64,000 bases of DNA, taken from assembly GCA_932294295.1 (NCBI GenBank), contig OW028581.1, forward strand, positions 16,085,662 to 16,149,661, given 5' to 3'. Source of the stretch: Alitta virens. Its lineage: Eukaryota; Annelida; Polychaeta; Phyllodocida; Nereididae. The notes under the pieces were generated by a model. The model was not told the origin of the DNA. It made no database searches and was given only the letters and a program-made list of their open reading frames with translations. The position numbers were made by a program, and so were the translations under genes. Shown here piece by piece: positions 1 through 10,934 of this stretch. The stretch's first letter is position 1. Every line of letters starts with the position of its first letter.

Positions 1-602
1 GAACAGTAAGCGCATACAGGAGTACCTGAACAACCAACCGTGACAGAGAAACCGGACGTAGACGTCTTGGAGGATGCTACCTTAAGCATCATAAATGGTA
101 CAGCAGATGCATGAAATGATACTGATGATACAAGGAGTGGTGGCGACACTCTTGGATTGAAACAATACTCAGCTGAACGTAAACATGCGAAATAAGCTAA
201 AGACATAGCCGAGAATAACATCAAATTATCATGAGTATAAGAGAGCTAATGCTGTAATCGCTCAAGCATAGTATAAGATATCGGGGATGCCTGAACTGGG
301 GTGGGACTAGACCGCTCAACGGATTTGAGTGCCCACTTTACTCGTACAGTGTAAACATTGGGCAGTGGGTGGCCTGAAGCCAAAAGCCATGCCCGAACTC
401 CGGCAAGATAAACTCTAATAGAGGAAACCGAGAGATTAGCAGCAGCTAAATATGCAATAAACCTGAGAATGGTCAGCTCATGAAACTCCCATGGATCAAT
501 CAGATAAATCTTAGTAAATGCGAGATACCTGTTTAGAGCCGCTGAATAAGATCGACGAGAATTATATGCCAGGCCGGATCCAACTAGTCCGGCTACTCTC
601 AA
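1..602 (-). pseudogene. Tyrosine recombinase of the Ngaro/DIRS-like element, one in-frame stop, cut by window edge
   Basis: The first 118 codons encode a helical N-terminal DNA-binding (SAM-like) domain of a tyrosine recombinase, with the pattern NSRRSYSAALNRYL and later VYLAGVRAW. A TAG stop on the minus strand at 246-248 interrupts the frame. The same frame then stays open to base 1 and contains the box I catalytic-arginine segment AYFACLRSAEY (Arg codon at 177-179) and a K-x-S-K/T-like stretch further on. The His-x-x-Arg and Tyr catalytic segments would lie outside the window. The frame is also the same as that of the RT, separated by one TGA. The element therefore looks recently active but no longer autonomous, unless one of these stops is natural. 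Confidence 0.8.
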
Positions 603-626
603 GTCGAGATCTGAAATGAGATAAAG

Positions 627-2456
627 TCAAATAAGCTGACCAAAATATGGAACACTGGCTGGCCAGGTGCGAGTAGGGACACAATTGCCCATGCGTGCCA
701 AAAATTCATCTATTCTGGCTCGGCTAAGTAAATCAGCATCGACATTGTCCACTGAAGCTATATAGACCACTGCGACTACAACCCTATGCTGCTCCATCAA
801 CAAACACCAATATCTCACAAATTCCATAACCTCTGATACTGGTGTATACAGTTTGTTTAACATACCACAAACTGCAGAATTATCAATATGAAAAATGACC
901 TTGGAGCCGGAAAGGTCAGTGGCCCAGGTGGCGAGGGCTTTGCAAGCTGCATGCATCTCACGCCAGTTTATTGATCTCTGACGTAGTTCCACTGACTGAC
1001 CTACATACCTAGCAGCAAACCAATCATTGCCGAAGACTGCACCATAACCGACATCACTTGCATCCGTGTATACATGATGAACTATACCTAGGGACCAGTC
1101 AGTCTTAAACATATGCACCCCATTATGAACTGAGACGCACCTATCCCACCAAGTGATGTCCGCCATGGCTTCAGCTGAGAGGCGGACCTTATGATGGAGC
1201 TGCCTAGGCCTCTTAGACATACCTATCAATCGCCCCAGGAATGCACGTCCAGAACGCACAACCCGGGCTGCGATGGCCAGCTTTCCAATTAGACTCAAAA
1301 GGTCTCTTTTGGTGCCTACACGTCTGCCTCGCCACTGACACAGGATATCTCCAATCTCCTTAACTCTATCATCTGAAATACGAAGTTCAAATTTACAACA
1401 ATCAATGACGATTCCAAGAAACTCAACCACCCGGGCAGGGCAGGTGACTTTACTTGCCTGTACTGCAAAACCCGCATGCTCACAGACATTGAGCATTAAG
1501 TCCAAGTTCCTCTGACACTCAACCTCCGATGTACCAACAACCAAAAAATCATCGACGTATCGGACAAGATCACTGGTAACGCCTTCATACACCATAAAGG
1601 CGCGAAGCGCCCCTGCAAACAGATCAAATAATGCTGGAGCTGAACGAAGTCCAAAGTTCAGAACTCTGGAAAAATAGAAACAAGGCGGATCACCAACTGG
1701 TGCCCACTGGAGACCCAAGAGATGCCAATCATCGGGGTGGACTCCAATGTGCTTGTATGCATCCTTTAAGTCAACCTTGGCCAAGTATGGCTGAGAAAAT
1801 TTTATGGCACAAGCAACTGCATCATTAACTGTCAAATAATGCAAAGAAAATTCTTCAGGGTCTATCTCTGCATTAACTGACTTCAGGGGAGGATAGGAAA
1901 GATCATGAATCAACCTGATCTTCGAGTTGTCCTTTTTCATGAAAGCCCCCAGTGGTGAGATTACATAATTATCATATGGGGGATCATGAAATGGACCGTA
2001 TAGACGACACATTGAGAGGTCATGGTCAATGACCTCTGTGACCTCAATCCTGAAATCAATGGCTGAAGGCCAGTTAGGAGATACTACAATGCCTACTGCT
2101 TTGGATCGCCCAATCCTAACCCCCTCAAGTAACTGACGAAATATATTACTGGCTTGATCAACATCATAAACCATAGGGAGCATCTCTTGCCAATAATTTT
2201 CATTTAAACATATTAATGGGCTATTTGGACTTGTTGCATTTAACACACTTCTTGAGGCCTTCAGATCCTCCACAATTGACACCGACATGCTTCCTATTGC
2301 ACTTAGCTCCGAACCTACATTGGTCATCCTGGAACTTAAAACAGGTTTCACCTTGCAGGCTCTGAGTTTGACCTTGCTTCTTGCCTCTGGACAGGTCACT
2401 GGCCTGTCCTGGGCCACGAAAGGGGCAATCGACCGTGACATGATCAATAGCAGCAC
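627..2456 (-). CDS. Reverse transcriptase / RNase H of the Ngaro/DIRS-like element
   Basis: This frame of about 609 codons copies element RNA into DNA. The RT palm is clear: YGPF..PP followed by SPLGAFMKKD, the first catalytic Asp in KVDLKDAY (about residue 229) and YVDD (about residues 299-302). The RNase H domain follows with all four acidic positions: TDAS (about 464), REMHA (about 500), DNSAV (about 524) and DADLLSR (about 573). The first ~75 residues overlap the gag frame, and the listed 5' end is simply an open non-ATG position, so translation probably starts later or by frameshifting from gag. The frame stops at TGA (627-629), and the recombinase follows in the same frame. All key residues are present, so this part looks catalytically intact. 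Confidence 0.9.
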   Translation of the reverse strand: MLLLIMSRSIAPFVAQDRPVTCPEARSKVKLRACKVKPVLSSRMTNVGSELSAIGSMSVSIVEDLKASRSVLNATSPNSPLICLNENYWQEMLPMVYDVDQASNIFRQLLEGVRIGRSKAVGIVVSPNWPSAIDFRIEVTEVIDHDLSMCRLYGPFHDPPYDNYVISPLGAFMKKDNSKIRLIHDLSYPPLKSVNAEIDPEEFSLHYLTVNDAVACAIKFSQPYLAKVDLKDAYKHIGVHPDDWHLLGLQWAPVGDPPCFYFSRVLNFGLRSAPALFDLFAGALRAFMVYEGVTSDLVRYVDDFLVVGTSEVECQRNLDLMLNVCEHAGFAVQASKVTCPARVVEFLGIVIDCCKFELRISDDRVKEIGDILCQWRGRRVGTKRDLLSLIGKLAIAARVVRSGRAFLGRLIGMSKRPRQLHHKVRLSAEAMADITWWDRCVSVHNGVHMFKTDWSLGIVHHVYTDASDVGYGAVFGNDWFAARYVGQSVELRQRSINWREMHAACKALATWATDLSGSKVIFHIDNSAVCGMLNKLYTPVSEVMEFVRYWCLLMEQHRVVVAVVYIASVDNVDADLLSRARIDEFLARMGNCVPTRTWPASVPYFGQLI

Positions 2457-2766
2457 ATTTCATACATTTGTTAACACTGCGCAGAGCCATGGAATCAAAT
2501 GTAATGACATACAATTCCTGATTCAATTTAGAAAATTTAAATGAATGACGCAAACCTAGTGCCTGGCGGTGGCGAGTGTCATAAGTGATGACAAAGGGCA
2601 ATTTAAATTTTTGAAATAGGGTTAGAATAAAAGAACGATAGTTCACCATCTCTCTAAAGACACTGAAACCATAATAAGCACACAAGAGAAGCTCATATGT
2701 TCCCCATGCCTCTAACCATTTGAATGAATTAGAAAATGAAAGGCTGAAGACAAATGCCGAGGAGGG
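2221..2766 (-). CDS. Gag-like protein of the Ngaro/DIRS-like element (5' end uncertain)
   Basis: The open frame runs from just after a stop at 2767-2769 down to the stop at 2221; no convincing ATG start is visible, so the N-terminus is probably lost or lies upstream. The N-terminal part has the aromatic-rich pattern WLEAW-x-x-Y followed by a YD-x-R-x-R segment that I associate with DIRS-type gag proteins. It is followed by a zinc knuckle of form C-x2-C-x4-H-x4-C (starting KCMKCAAIDH) and a CCCH finger of form C-x7-C-x5-C-x3-H (starting CFKFQDDQC), then a short Cys-rich tail. These motifs suggest RNA binding and particle assembly. The last ~236 nt overlap the RT frame in a different register. 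Family assignment is good; the exact start is unknown. Confidence 0.75.
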   Translation of the reverse strand, partial: PSSAFVFSLSFSNSFKWLEAWGTYELLLCAYYGFSVFREMVNYRSFILTLFQKFKLPFVITYDTRHRQALGLRHSFKFSKLNQELYVITFDSMALRSVNKCMKCAAIDHVTVDCPFRGPGQASDLSRGKKQGQTQSLQGETCFKFQDDQCRFGAKCNRKHVGVNCGGSEGLKKCVKCNKSK

Positions 2767-2769
2767 CTA

Positions 2770-3080
2770 AGCAGCTCGGTTTTATGAGGATGAAAGGGAT
2801 TAAAATGAAGTGGACTATGATTGGTAGTTGGATGACCAGCAGCGCCAGGAAACAGATGCGAGAATTATTGATTAACTAAATTTATATTAATAAATGATAT
2901 TTATTCCATGTCGCATTATTCAGGGTTAGGTGCAGTGGAAACCTGGACTCACTAAAGAAAAGTCAGACTAAAAGCAAGTGGAAAAAGGTCATCACAGAAA
3001 AGAGAAATTTATAAATAATAGATATATACAAAGAACGGAAGCCATTTTAGGACATGACAAAAAAAAAAATTTAATTTTGT
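2770..3080. other. No gene seen; flank of the retrotransposon
   Basis: AT-rich sequence with no open frame of note and no recognisable terminal repeat. An A-run at about 3060-3069 leads into the tandem array that follows. Confidence 0.5.
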
Positions 3081-3232
3081 AAACGAAATACTAAATTGAA
3101 AAAACGGAATACTAAATTGAACAAAACGAAATACTAAATTGAAAAAACCGAATACTAAATTGAAATAACGAAATACTAAATTGAAAAAACGAAATACTAA
3201 ATTGTAAATACGAAATACTAAATTGAAAAAAC
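3081..3232. repeat. 20-22 bp minisatellite, about 7 units
   Basis: Tandem units built on CGAAATACTAAATTG plus a run of A, with unit starts at about 3084, 3105, 3127, 3149, 3169, 3190 and 3211. Units differ by one or two substitutions and by the length of the A-run. There are no unique spacers, so it is not a CRISPR array. Confidence 0.9.
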
Positions 3233-3957
3233 ATTTACTGGGGTGATTCTATTACAAAATGTATTGCCTAACAACATAAAAAAGTTGCATTGTTTACATG
3301 CAGAGATAATACAATGAAAGAAAAGGCCACTGGAACATATAAGATTGCTTGTGCGGCATCAGCAACCTGATGAGCCATCACTACCAGCAGCAGAAACTTT
3401 GTAAATGCTGAAATTAATTCATGCAAGCCATGGGTTGAATTGTTGCTAGGGTGCTTTTCACATTAATGGTTGGCTATTACATGATGGCTAACAGGACTGC
3501 CGAAGTTGCATTGAGCAACAAAGAGACAGGGAATGTTATAAAAGATGGGTCACCCTTTTCTAAGGTTGGCCATTGCATGAATGGGTTTATCATTCTCATC
3601 ATCGTTTTTAGCTGCTAACTAACATTTAGTTGTTGCTGATTTTCCAAATTTAATGGGTTTCATCCTAAGCTTGTGAAAAACAAAATAGAGTAATATGATT
3701 GAAATTGCAGGTTAAATCTTACATTTACTTGCAATATGAATCCTAGTATGATAACACTAGCTAACACTGAGCAATGCACAATGCATGCATTCTCTCGTTA
3801 CATGCCTATCTTAAAGAATAGTAATGAGTTATCTAGTTTTATTATATATGGAAATTCAAATTCATTCATAAGACATACAATTTTATTCACGTCGTAAAAC
3901 ATGAGATAACTTAGAATATATTATAATCCGGGGGTCAGCGGGACCTACCGTGCAGCA

Positions 3958-3974
3958 CCCCCCCCCCCCCCCCC
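3958..3974. repeat. Poly-C tract
   Basis: A run of 17 C on the plus strand. Similar C runs occur at 8670-8684, 17880-17892 (followed by a short CA repeat) and 54604-54615. Confidence 0.95.
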
Positions 3975-3984
3975 AGGACTCTAT

Positions 3985-5085
3985 GTGTATGTTACCAAAA
4001 GTTTCCTTAGAATGTCCTCTTTCAGACAAAACATATTCCCAAGAAAAAAGTTGGGATAAACTATCTCATTTGCATAAAAACAAAATGGACGTCAATGAGC
4101 GCTTAAAAAATCCAAAATTTCATATCTCATCTCCTAATTGACATATTTGAGTGCTTGAAAAGGCTACATAGTTTTCAGACAAGAGGAATTCAATAATAGA
4201 CTTTGTGTTACCCTCAATGCACTCTTTGACATCAGAGCTGTGGATACTGTGATTTTTTTTTTAAGTTGCGGAAAGCACAACTAAAATATTAACCTTTTTC
4301 GAACATCATCAAACTGGTTTTTACTTTGCCATTTTATATCATTGTATGTATTTGATGCATTTAACAAATAGGATTTGCTGCTGTTGTATATTTTAGATTT
4401 CCAGGACCCTTGTGGACAACTTCAATGTTGCTGCTACAGAGCTATAGGTCTCACGTAGCCTCTATTACTGGAGCAGGTACTAACCATTCCAAAATTGGGG
4501 CTCCTATATATTCATGAATAATTCACTTGGCTGGATGTTATAACAAATGGCCTACCAAGAATGTCCTATTTCAGAAAAAACATGTTCTCAAGAAAATGTT
4601 GGGATGGATTACCTTTGTATTAAAAACAAAGTGGTGCCAGCACAAACTAAAATAAATCGATCATTTCATATCTCATCTCCCAATTGACCTTTGAGCCCTT
4701 TAAAAGGCTAAAGGCCCCTTCACACTTAGCCGGATAAGACGACGGAGTGTCCCGGAGTATAGCTCAGTGTTAGCAATGAACACAGTGTAAAGACCGGTTA
4801 TATCCGTGAAGGCACCGTGAAAATCCGGTTCACTCCGCACTCTCACGGGACAGTCGTGTTAACTCCGTGTTGCTCCTTGTTGCCACCGTATTGCCCTCGT
4901 GTACACACCGCCAAACATTAATTTTTTGTTGATTTTTTCAGCTCTTTGATCCCGGAACCCCCTGGGCGGAAAGAAATTTTACTCCGGGACACTCCGTCGT
5001 CTAATCCGGCTAAGTGTGAAGGGGCCTTAAATAATGGCATGCAGACATGAGGAATTCAAAAATACATGCTGAGGTTGTTAGATGA
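3985..5085 (+). repeat. Diverged tandem duplication, second copy interrupted by a MITE
   Basis: Two diverged direct copies are visible. The first is about 3985-4245 and the second about 4548-5085. Shared landmarks in the same order are AGAATGTCCT, TTTCAGA, AAACAT, CAAGAAAA, GTTGGGAT, a run ending in CATATCTCATCTCC followed by AATTGAC, then AAAAGGCTA, and after the MITE AGACA.GAGGAATTC. I see no coding capacity. It is probably an old tandem duplication of intergenic or intronic DNA, or two copies of an unrecognised repeat. Confidence 0.7.
4712..5027. mobile_element. Harbinger-like MITE, 316 bp, with 3-bp TAA target duplication
   Basis: Terminal inverted repeats of about 46 bp begin AGGCCCCTTCACACTTAGCC and differ at one position between ends. 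TAA flanks both sides (4709-4711 and 5028-5030), matching the TWA target duplication of PIF/Harbinger transposons. There is no transposase, so it is non-autonomous. The interior shares sequence (in inverted order) with the longer copy at 19,869, including the stretch around AGCTCTTTGATCCCGGAA. Confidence 0.8.
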
Positions 5086-5090
5086 AGTCA

Positions 5091-5723
5091 GAGTTTATTT
5101 AGCCAAGCATTAATATAAGAAATATGTTTTGTTTTTGCCATAACAGTGACTCTTAATCGCTTATGAATGGATTGTTTTTAGAAGATTATATTTTACAAGG
5201 ATAGCAGTTTAAAATAAAACATCTTGAATCAAATGTCTTTTCACTCAAGAGACTGAAACTTTATTCATGTCCATATTGATTTCATATTAATATTATATTC
5301 ATCATCACTGTCATTTTCATTTGCACCAAGTTCTCTCCAGTCACAGTTCATTCATGCACCCTGGGATCAAGCAGTCTGGGAGAGTTCTCTGTGGTCTTTG
5401 AAATTAATTTGGTCTTTTGATGTGCTCTATTTGAAATCATGGGGTGATAGCTCAGTTTTATTTTTGCAACAAACCGACATGAATACAGATGCAAACTGTC
5501 ATTTATTTGACAGTCAGGGTTGGTTGGCTGGAATGAATAGAACACCAAAATTTGACAATGCATATAGAGCAACATGCCAAACTTGCAGAACCAGTCATAG
5601 CAATACAAAAATCAGTAATAAGTCAATATTAATGTTTTTAAATGCAACACAGTACATTTTGATAATAAATGTAATGGAATTATTTTAAATAATTCATTTT
5701 TTTATAAAAGCTAATAATATGTT
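5091..5723. other. No gene seen
   Basis: AT-rich unique-looking sequence. Short open frames exist on both strands, but their translations have no recognisable motif and no splice-site framing. Confidence 0.5.
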
Positions 5724-6405
5724 TTACAACCAGCAATCACAGTGACCTCATGAAGACTAACACGTATTCCCTCAAAAAATTACTGTTGGTCTCCTCAAGC
5801 AGGCAAAACTTCACAGCTGGCCTAACATTAGTTCCTTGAAATGTTGCACTATCATATTTCCCTTGATATACAACCGCCACTTCAAGGAAAGGCCAAGGAG
5901 AATGCAGCAGACGAAAACCCAAATATCATCAAGAAAGATTTTGACAGATTTTTTTTTGGCTGGAACACGAGATCATTGCTGTTTTAGTGAATGAGATTAT
6001 ATACAAAGACACATCTACAAAATGTACATGGATGCTCTGAATTTGTATTCAACTATAATTTATTATGTTGACGACAAAATGGTGCAGAATTTAACATCAG
6101 CTATTGCCGGTATGAGAATCTGTCGGAAGCCTTTGGAGAATCTGGATAATTCGGAACTGATACTTTTTAGATTATCTCAAGAGGAAGCCAAGGAGAAGTT
6201 CAAGCTTTCTTTGCCACAATTTACCAAATTTAAAGCTTCAATTTATCTAAGACCCACGCTAGCTGACTTCTTCAGAAGCGTGGCTGATGAAATTGACTTG
6301 GTGGTGCAGAATTATACTAACTTTTACAAGGAATTTGAAGAAGCATTCAAAGCTCTTCAACAATTCAGTTCTGAAGGAATCGGTCATTGATGAAGATTTT
6401 ATTAT
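5724..6405 (+). pseudogene. Decayed coding-like island, product not recognised
   Basis: Protein-like translation moves from frame to frame along the plus strand. About 5832-5984 is open in one frame (segment KAKENAADENPNIIKKDFDRF), about 5963-6037 in a second (EIIAVLVNEIIYKDTSTKC), 5995-6387 in a third (122 codons from the ATG at 6022, segments ENLDNSELILFRLSQEEAKE and LRPTLADFFRSVADEIDLVV), and the second frame again up to a GTAAGT splice donor at 6406 (segment VLKESVIDEDF). A nine-T run near 5950 sits at one frame change. Composition is rich in charged and hydrophobic helix formers, unlike the random frames nearby. I do not recognise the family. It could be a frameshifted gene fragment or exon with assembly indels; chance is less likely but possible. 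Confidence 0.4.
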
Positions 6406-6411
6406 GTAAGT

Positions 6412-9400
6412 TTTTACTATGATTTCATATTTGAATGAGAAACTTTTTATAGCATTAAATTAAATTAAATCAATGCATCTCATATCATTGATTATTGAGT
6501 TTTCATGTTGTTTCATTGTAAGAAGCATGTCATGCCAACAATCTTTGAAAATAATTGTAACTATCTTTGTGGGCATCAGATATCACAATCAAAGTGTAAC
6601 TATCCGTATCTTTCTATCTATATATCTATATGTAAGGATATATGATATACACAAAAGTGTCGGCCAACCTTCGTCTCATCTTTTACAAATTGATTGTGTC
6701 TTTATTTCCTTAAATTGATATTGAGATTGTATTTGTATACAATACTTTGATTGTGGTAATAATAACATTATTAGAAAAATATTATTATTAAAGGTCATGG
6801 ATTGGTCATCAACTTTATGCTTCTGCCCAGCTGGGAACATATACAGTAACCGTAACATAACTGTCTACCCGTTTTTCGATCATATTTGGCCAAAAAAAAG
6901 GCACGGAGCAGCGCAAAATGGACAGAAATGTTGGCAGCAATTCAAATCCCAAATCTAACTAATAACAACACTTCTGGGAAGTAAACAACTTGGAAGTTTG
7001 CTATGTTCTCCATTGTAATTCCTGCTTCTTTGTGACCATAACATAAGACTCCAAAACGTGTTTGTATTTTCAGCATTGAGAATCTAAAATGAAGAATGTT
7101 TGTGAGCTCCAAAATATTTCAAAAGACATAACATTGTTATTGTTGTAACAAATGGTAATAATGATGACTTTGCCATACAGGTTTCGTATATTTGTGGGTT
7201 AGAAAGTTGGGCTTTGACTTATTAATATAACATTTCTGTCAATTTCATGACCAAAAAAGCAAGTGGACATTTATTATCCTGCTATAACTCTGGTAATATT
7301 AGGACAACCAGAAATAATATTACCAGGTTATACAATATACATACTTATTACATAGGTATCAATATTTTCCTGCAGGCTAATCAAAATCTTAAATGTTATA
7401 CAGCTACACTTTAGATCTGGACATATAGGTCCAATAGGATCCAGTAATGCTCTAATCTAATCTAATCTAATCTAATCTTATATGGTGACACTAAATTTCT
7501 AATATTCTCAGTATCTGATGCTTTCCTGTTCAGGATAATTAAGCCTATACATCATATTACCATAACTTATCATTTAATATTCTCATATTTCCTGTCATAT
7601 TACCAGTTTTAGGATATGACCTAGTTTCTCATAGACTTGGAAACTAAAAAGCACCCAGAGGACGTCATGTGATTCCAGCAGGACTCTTATTAGCTGCATG
7701 AGGGACTTTTATACTCACTGGAAATAATTATCTCAGATACATGTAATAACTGAAGTGGGCCAGTGTCCCCAGTCTTCAGTAAATCATATTCTATTGTTAT
7801 TAACCATTGCGGTGTATTTACACCATTGTCTACTTTTTTTAGTTCCGCTTATAGAGGAGCAAAAAAAGTGCAGTACTTAGGCCTATGTCGGACCCAAATT
7901 TACGACCATTTTTAGCGAGCCTTGTTGCTATGCTTATGACGTCAAATGCTTGAATTCAATTGATTACGTCACAAACAATAATGGCGATTTTAAACTTTCA
8001 CGCAAGAACGATGTTTATTTTTTGTTTCTCTTGGGGGCACACCTTAGACTCCTTAGCCCCGGCAAATCTTACAAATTATATTCCAATTGTAGAACTAAAA
8101 AAAAGACTTGGTCAAAATACCAATGTTTTTCATATTTAATGGCTGCCAAATATAGGCATGAATTTTGGTCCGCAATACTGCACTCCCGCAGCAAGAACTC
8201 AAGTTAACTTTGAGAATGCACTAAGCTGTTCAACATGACTTTCATTTTGTGTCATTTTCCAGAAAAAACTTCCTACGTCTTGATGTATATTACGATGAGC
8301 TGACACATGAGATTGTTTCAAGAACAAACGCCCGCTTATGAACTCAGCCAAGTTTTCAGTAAGTGACAGTTGCCGAAATTGCTTATAAATCTGATCATTT
8401 CCGAAGTCTAGACACCATAAAAGAAGCACAGGAAAAGTTTTCCTGCTTTAGTTGTTTGCCAAAATATGTATTCTTATGTGCGTTACACTATTATGTTTAT
8501 TTTTCTCAGGTGACTTGGGTGGATAACTTGGCTTGCTTGTTGGAGCGAGTGTGTTCACGATCTGCGAATTTGTTGACCTGATATGTCTTTGTGAGATGCA
8601 AGCTCTGTTTCAATGATCCAGGGGCGCCAATACAGGGGGAGGGGGGAATGGTGGGATATATACCATCCACCCCCCCCCCCCCCCGTCCACTTTGTGGGAA
8701 GGGAGATCAATGCAATCATCTCCCGCCCCCTGAAAGCCACACATTTATGAAAATTACTTTTTTTCTACACACTTTGGTTTTTGGAACATTAGTGCTTTGT
8801 TGAACAGTTTTACACTTCATCTATAAGTTTATCCGTAAAAAAAAAAGTTTCGCATCTATGATCTACCATTACTTAACCTCTTGACAAGTGTTGACATAAA
8901 CTGTTATATTTATCAGCTAAATGACCATGTCGAATAGTCTCGAATGATTTGTAAATTGTTGTAAGCTTAAATCAATGTCAAACTATTATATCAAATGTGA
9001 TGTGATAATGTATACTTAAAAAAACAGGCTTATGCATGCTGTTTATGTAACTTAAATGGAACCCAACTTGTATTTATAACTCTGTTGCCACTTATCAGAA
9101 TGTCACAATAAAAGCTAGATTGCATTGCACTTACTCTGTCTTATACAGTTATACTAAATGACTTGGTGCTTGATGCCTAACTTTTCACCCAGATATTGAT
9201 TCTGCTTTCCAGTCTCCAAGCTATTTTTCTGGGACAATTCTGCCTGAACCATCAGACATTAAAAATTAAATTATCAAAGGCCAAATGAAAATATGGTGCA
9301 TTATTGCCGTATTCCAACAAGGATTCGTGTACCCACCAATAGGTGGTCACTTTATGATCTTGACTGAGACGCCCCCTGGTGTATGTTGAAAAGTGTATTA

Positions 9401-10813
9401 CTTTCAAGGTAAATTTACATCTGAGGAAGATATTGTATGGAATGGTAATTTTTCTATTAGCGAAAATTAAAAATTAGAAAAAAAAATAATAATAACTGTA
9501 CACAGAATTTGCTGTAGTTAGTAAGTAAGATTCAATATATAAAAGCTTTCATGCACATTGTAGCTTAAAATCAAATTATCAAATTGTGAATGCTAACAAT
9601 ATTTCTGACGATCACGTTAAGTATTGCAAATTCAGCCATTTTCTAATTCACCAACTACATTACATATATATTCTTGATTGGTTTTGCTTTGTTTGTTGCA
9701 AGAAAATAAAAAAACAAATACAAAAGAATTTAAATGTCTGCAAAAATTATTATTATTATTATTATTATTATATTCACACCAATATTTGCTCTACATGCAA
9801 ATATGCCATAGGCCTACCGACAATAAGTTCTCATATTTCTCCAAATTTAATAGCTGCCTTAGGGTCACTTTCGCATTATCTTCTGACATATATCTATTAC
9901 CATGACAACTGCCTGGGGGTTAGGTGCAGAAATTCTAGATTTGTTGAGTATATCTGAGACTTTCCACTAGGGTAAATTTGCTTTGGCAGCTTGATGAATT
10001 TCTGACTGAAAGCTTAGACAGTTTTGGTAGAATACTCATTCCTACAATCCTTGGTGTCCATTTCAAATGTCCTTAGACTGACCGCTTGACCATTGTCCGT
10101 TGGACACACTGTTAAAGTTTAATATTATGGAATGGCCATATTTTCTACTTATATAATATTATGTAATATTGCACTGATCCAAACTGTAATGTACAATGAT
10201 ACTGACACTTCAATTTGATAGATTATGACGTTCTAAAACTTCAATATAAAAACACTGCATAAAATATGAAAATCAGATTTGAATGATATAAGTACATATT
10301 GTAATGCTTGAAATATGAGAAGCTTTATATGAAAATAGTGATTATGTGGAAAAATTAATGCACAATAGACAAAAAAATTACGTAAAACGTTCACAATTAC
10401 CTGAACATTTTGAAGAGTTTACAGATTTTACAGAATTAAAAGATAGATATTACTATTATAATCATTGCTAGCCACAACTAAGTAATCATACCACTGAGGT
10501 TAAAATGAAGAAAACAGACTATTTCATTATTTTGAACGCAAATGTTCTGTAGGCTATTGTTGGCATCTTTCTATTGGCTGCAGTCAAAAGTTAAACTTAA
10601 ATAACTTTCAGATCGTTAAAATAATTATTTTCGTGACATTTCTCAACTGTCTGCAAACTTCTAAGTTTACTTTTACAGCCCTAGGCCCAAGACTTATAGT
10701 CATTTTAAAAACTGACCAGTTTGACCCCAAACAATAAATTGTCAGAATGACCACTTGAGCCGAAAATTACTCCATAATCTTAAGTGTTGGGACAATGGTC
10801 AGACAGTTAATGT
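6412..10813. other. Long stretch with no gene seen
   Basis: AT-rich non-coding sequence. It contains a short TAATC-type microsatellite at about 7453-7477, a poly-C tract at 8670-8684, an ATT microsatellite at about 9748-9771, and a CTCF-like motif at about 9369-9381. Open frames here, such as 9586-9957, depend on the low-complexity tracts and show no domain. Confidence 0.5.
9369..9381 (-). promoter_or_regulatory. CTCF-like motif
   Basis: The minus strand reads CACCAGGGGGCGT, close to the conserved bilaterian CTCF core (CCASYAGRKGGCR). This is a motif match by eye only; binding is not shown. Confidence 0.3.
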
Positions 10814-10879
10814 AGATAAGATGATATAAGATAAGATGATATGAGATAAGATGATATGAGATAAGATGAGATAAGATAA
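10814..10879. repeat. GATAAGAT-type tandem repeat
   Basis: Short imperfect array of GATAAGATGATAT/GATGAGATAAG units. It carries several WGATAR (GATA-factor) consensus matches. A larger related array lies at 24,863-25,064. Confidence 0.85.
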
Positions 10880-10934
10880 CACAAACTACACCTTTATCCA
10901 TAGTATTGATAATGAGGATTTAATGTAGTTTTTA

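Larger units (their letters stand above)
1..2766 (-). mobile_element. Ngaro/DIRS-like tyrosine-recombinase retrotransposon, left-edge truncated
   Basis: Read on the minus strand, the order is gag-like protein with zinc motifs, reverse transcriptase, RNase H, tyrosine recombinase. That order is typical of DIRS-superfamily elements, which integrate through a tyrosine recombinase instead of a DDE integrase. No methyltransferase-like domain is visible between RNase H and the recombinase, which favours Ngaro-type over classical DIRS1-type elements. The recombinase end runs past base 1, so the terminal repeats on that side are not in the window. On the other side the gag frame closes at 2767-2769, and I could not identify a terminal repeat between 2770 and 3080. 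The copy is nearly intact: only two single in-frame stops are visible in the RT-to-recombinase frame. Confidence 0.88.

Noticed and set aside
1631..1828. Plus-strand frame within the retrotransposon
   Set aside because: Shadow of the minus-strand reverse transcriptase.
3081..3232. Regular 20-22 bp repeats resembling a CRISPR array
   Set aside because: Units are contiguous with no unique spacers, and the window is animal DNA.
7453..7477. TAATC-type pentamer run considered as interstitial telomere repeat
   Set aside because: The unit is not TTAGGG or another known animal telomere repeat, and it is only about five units long.
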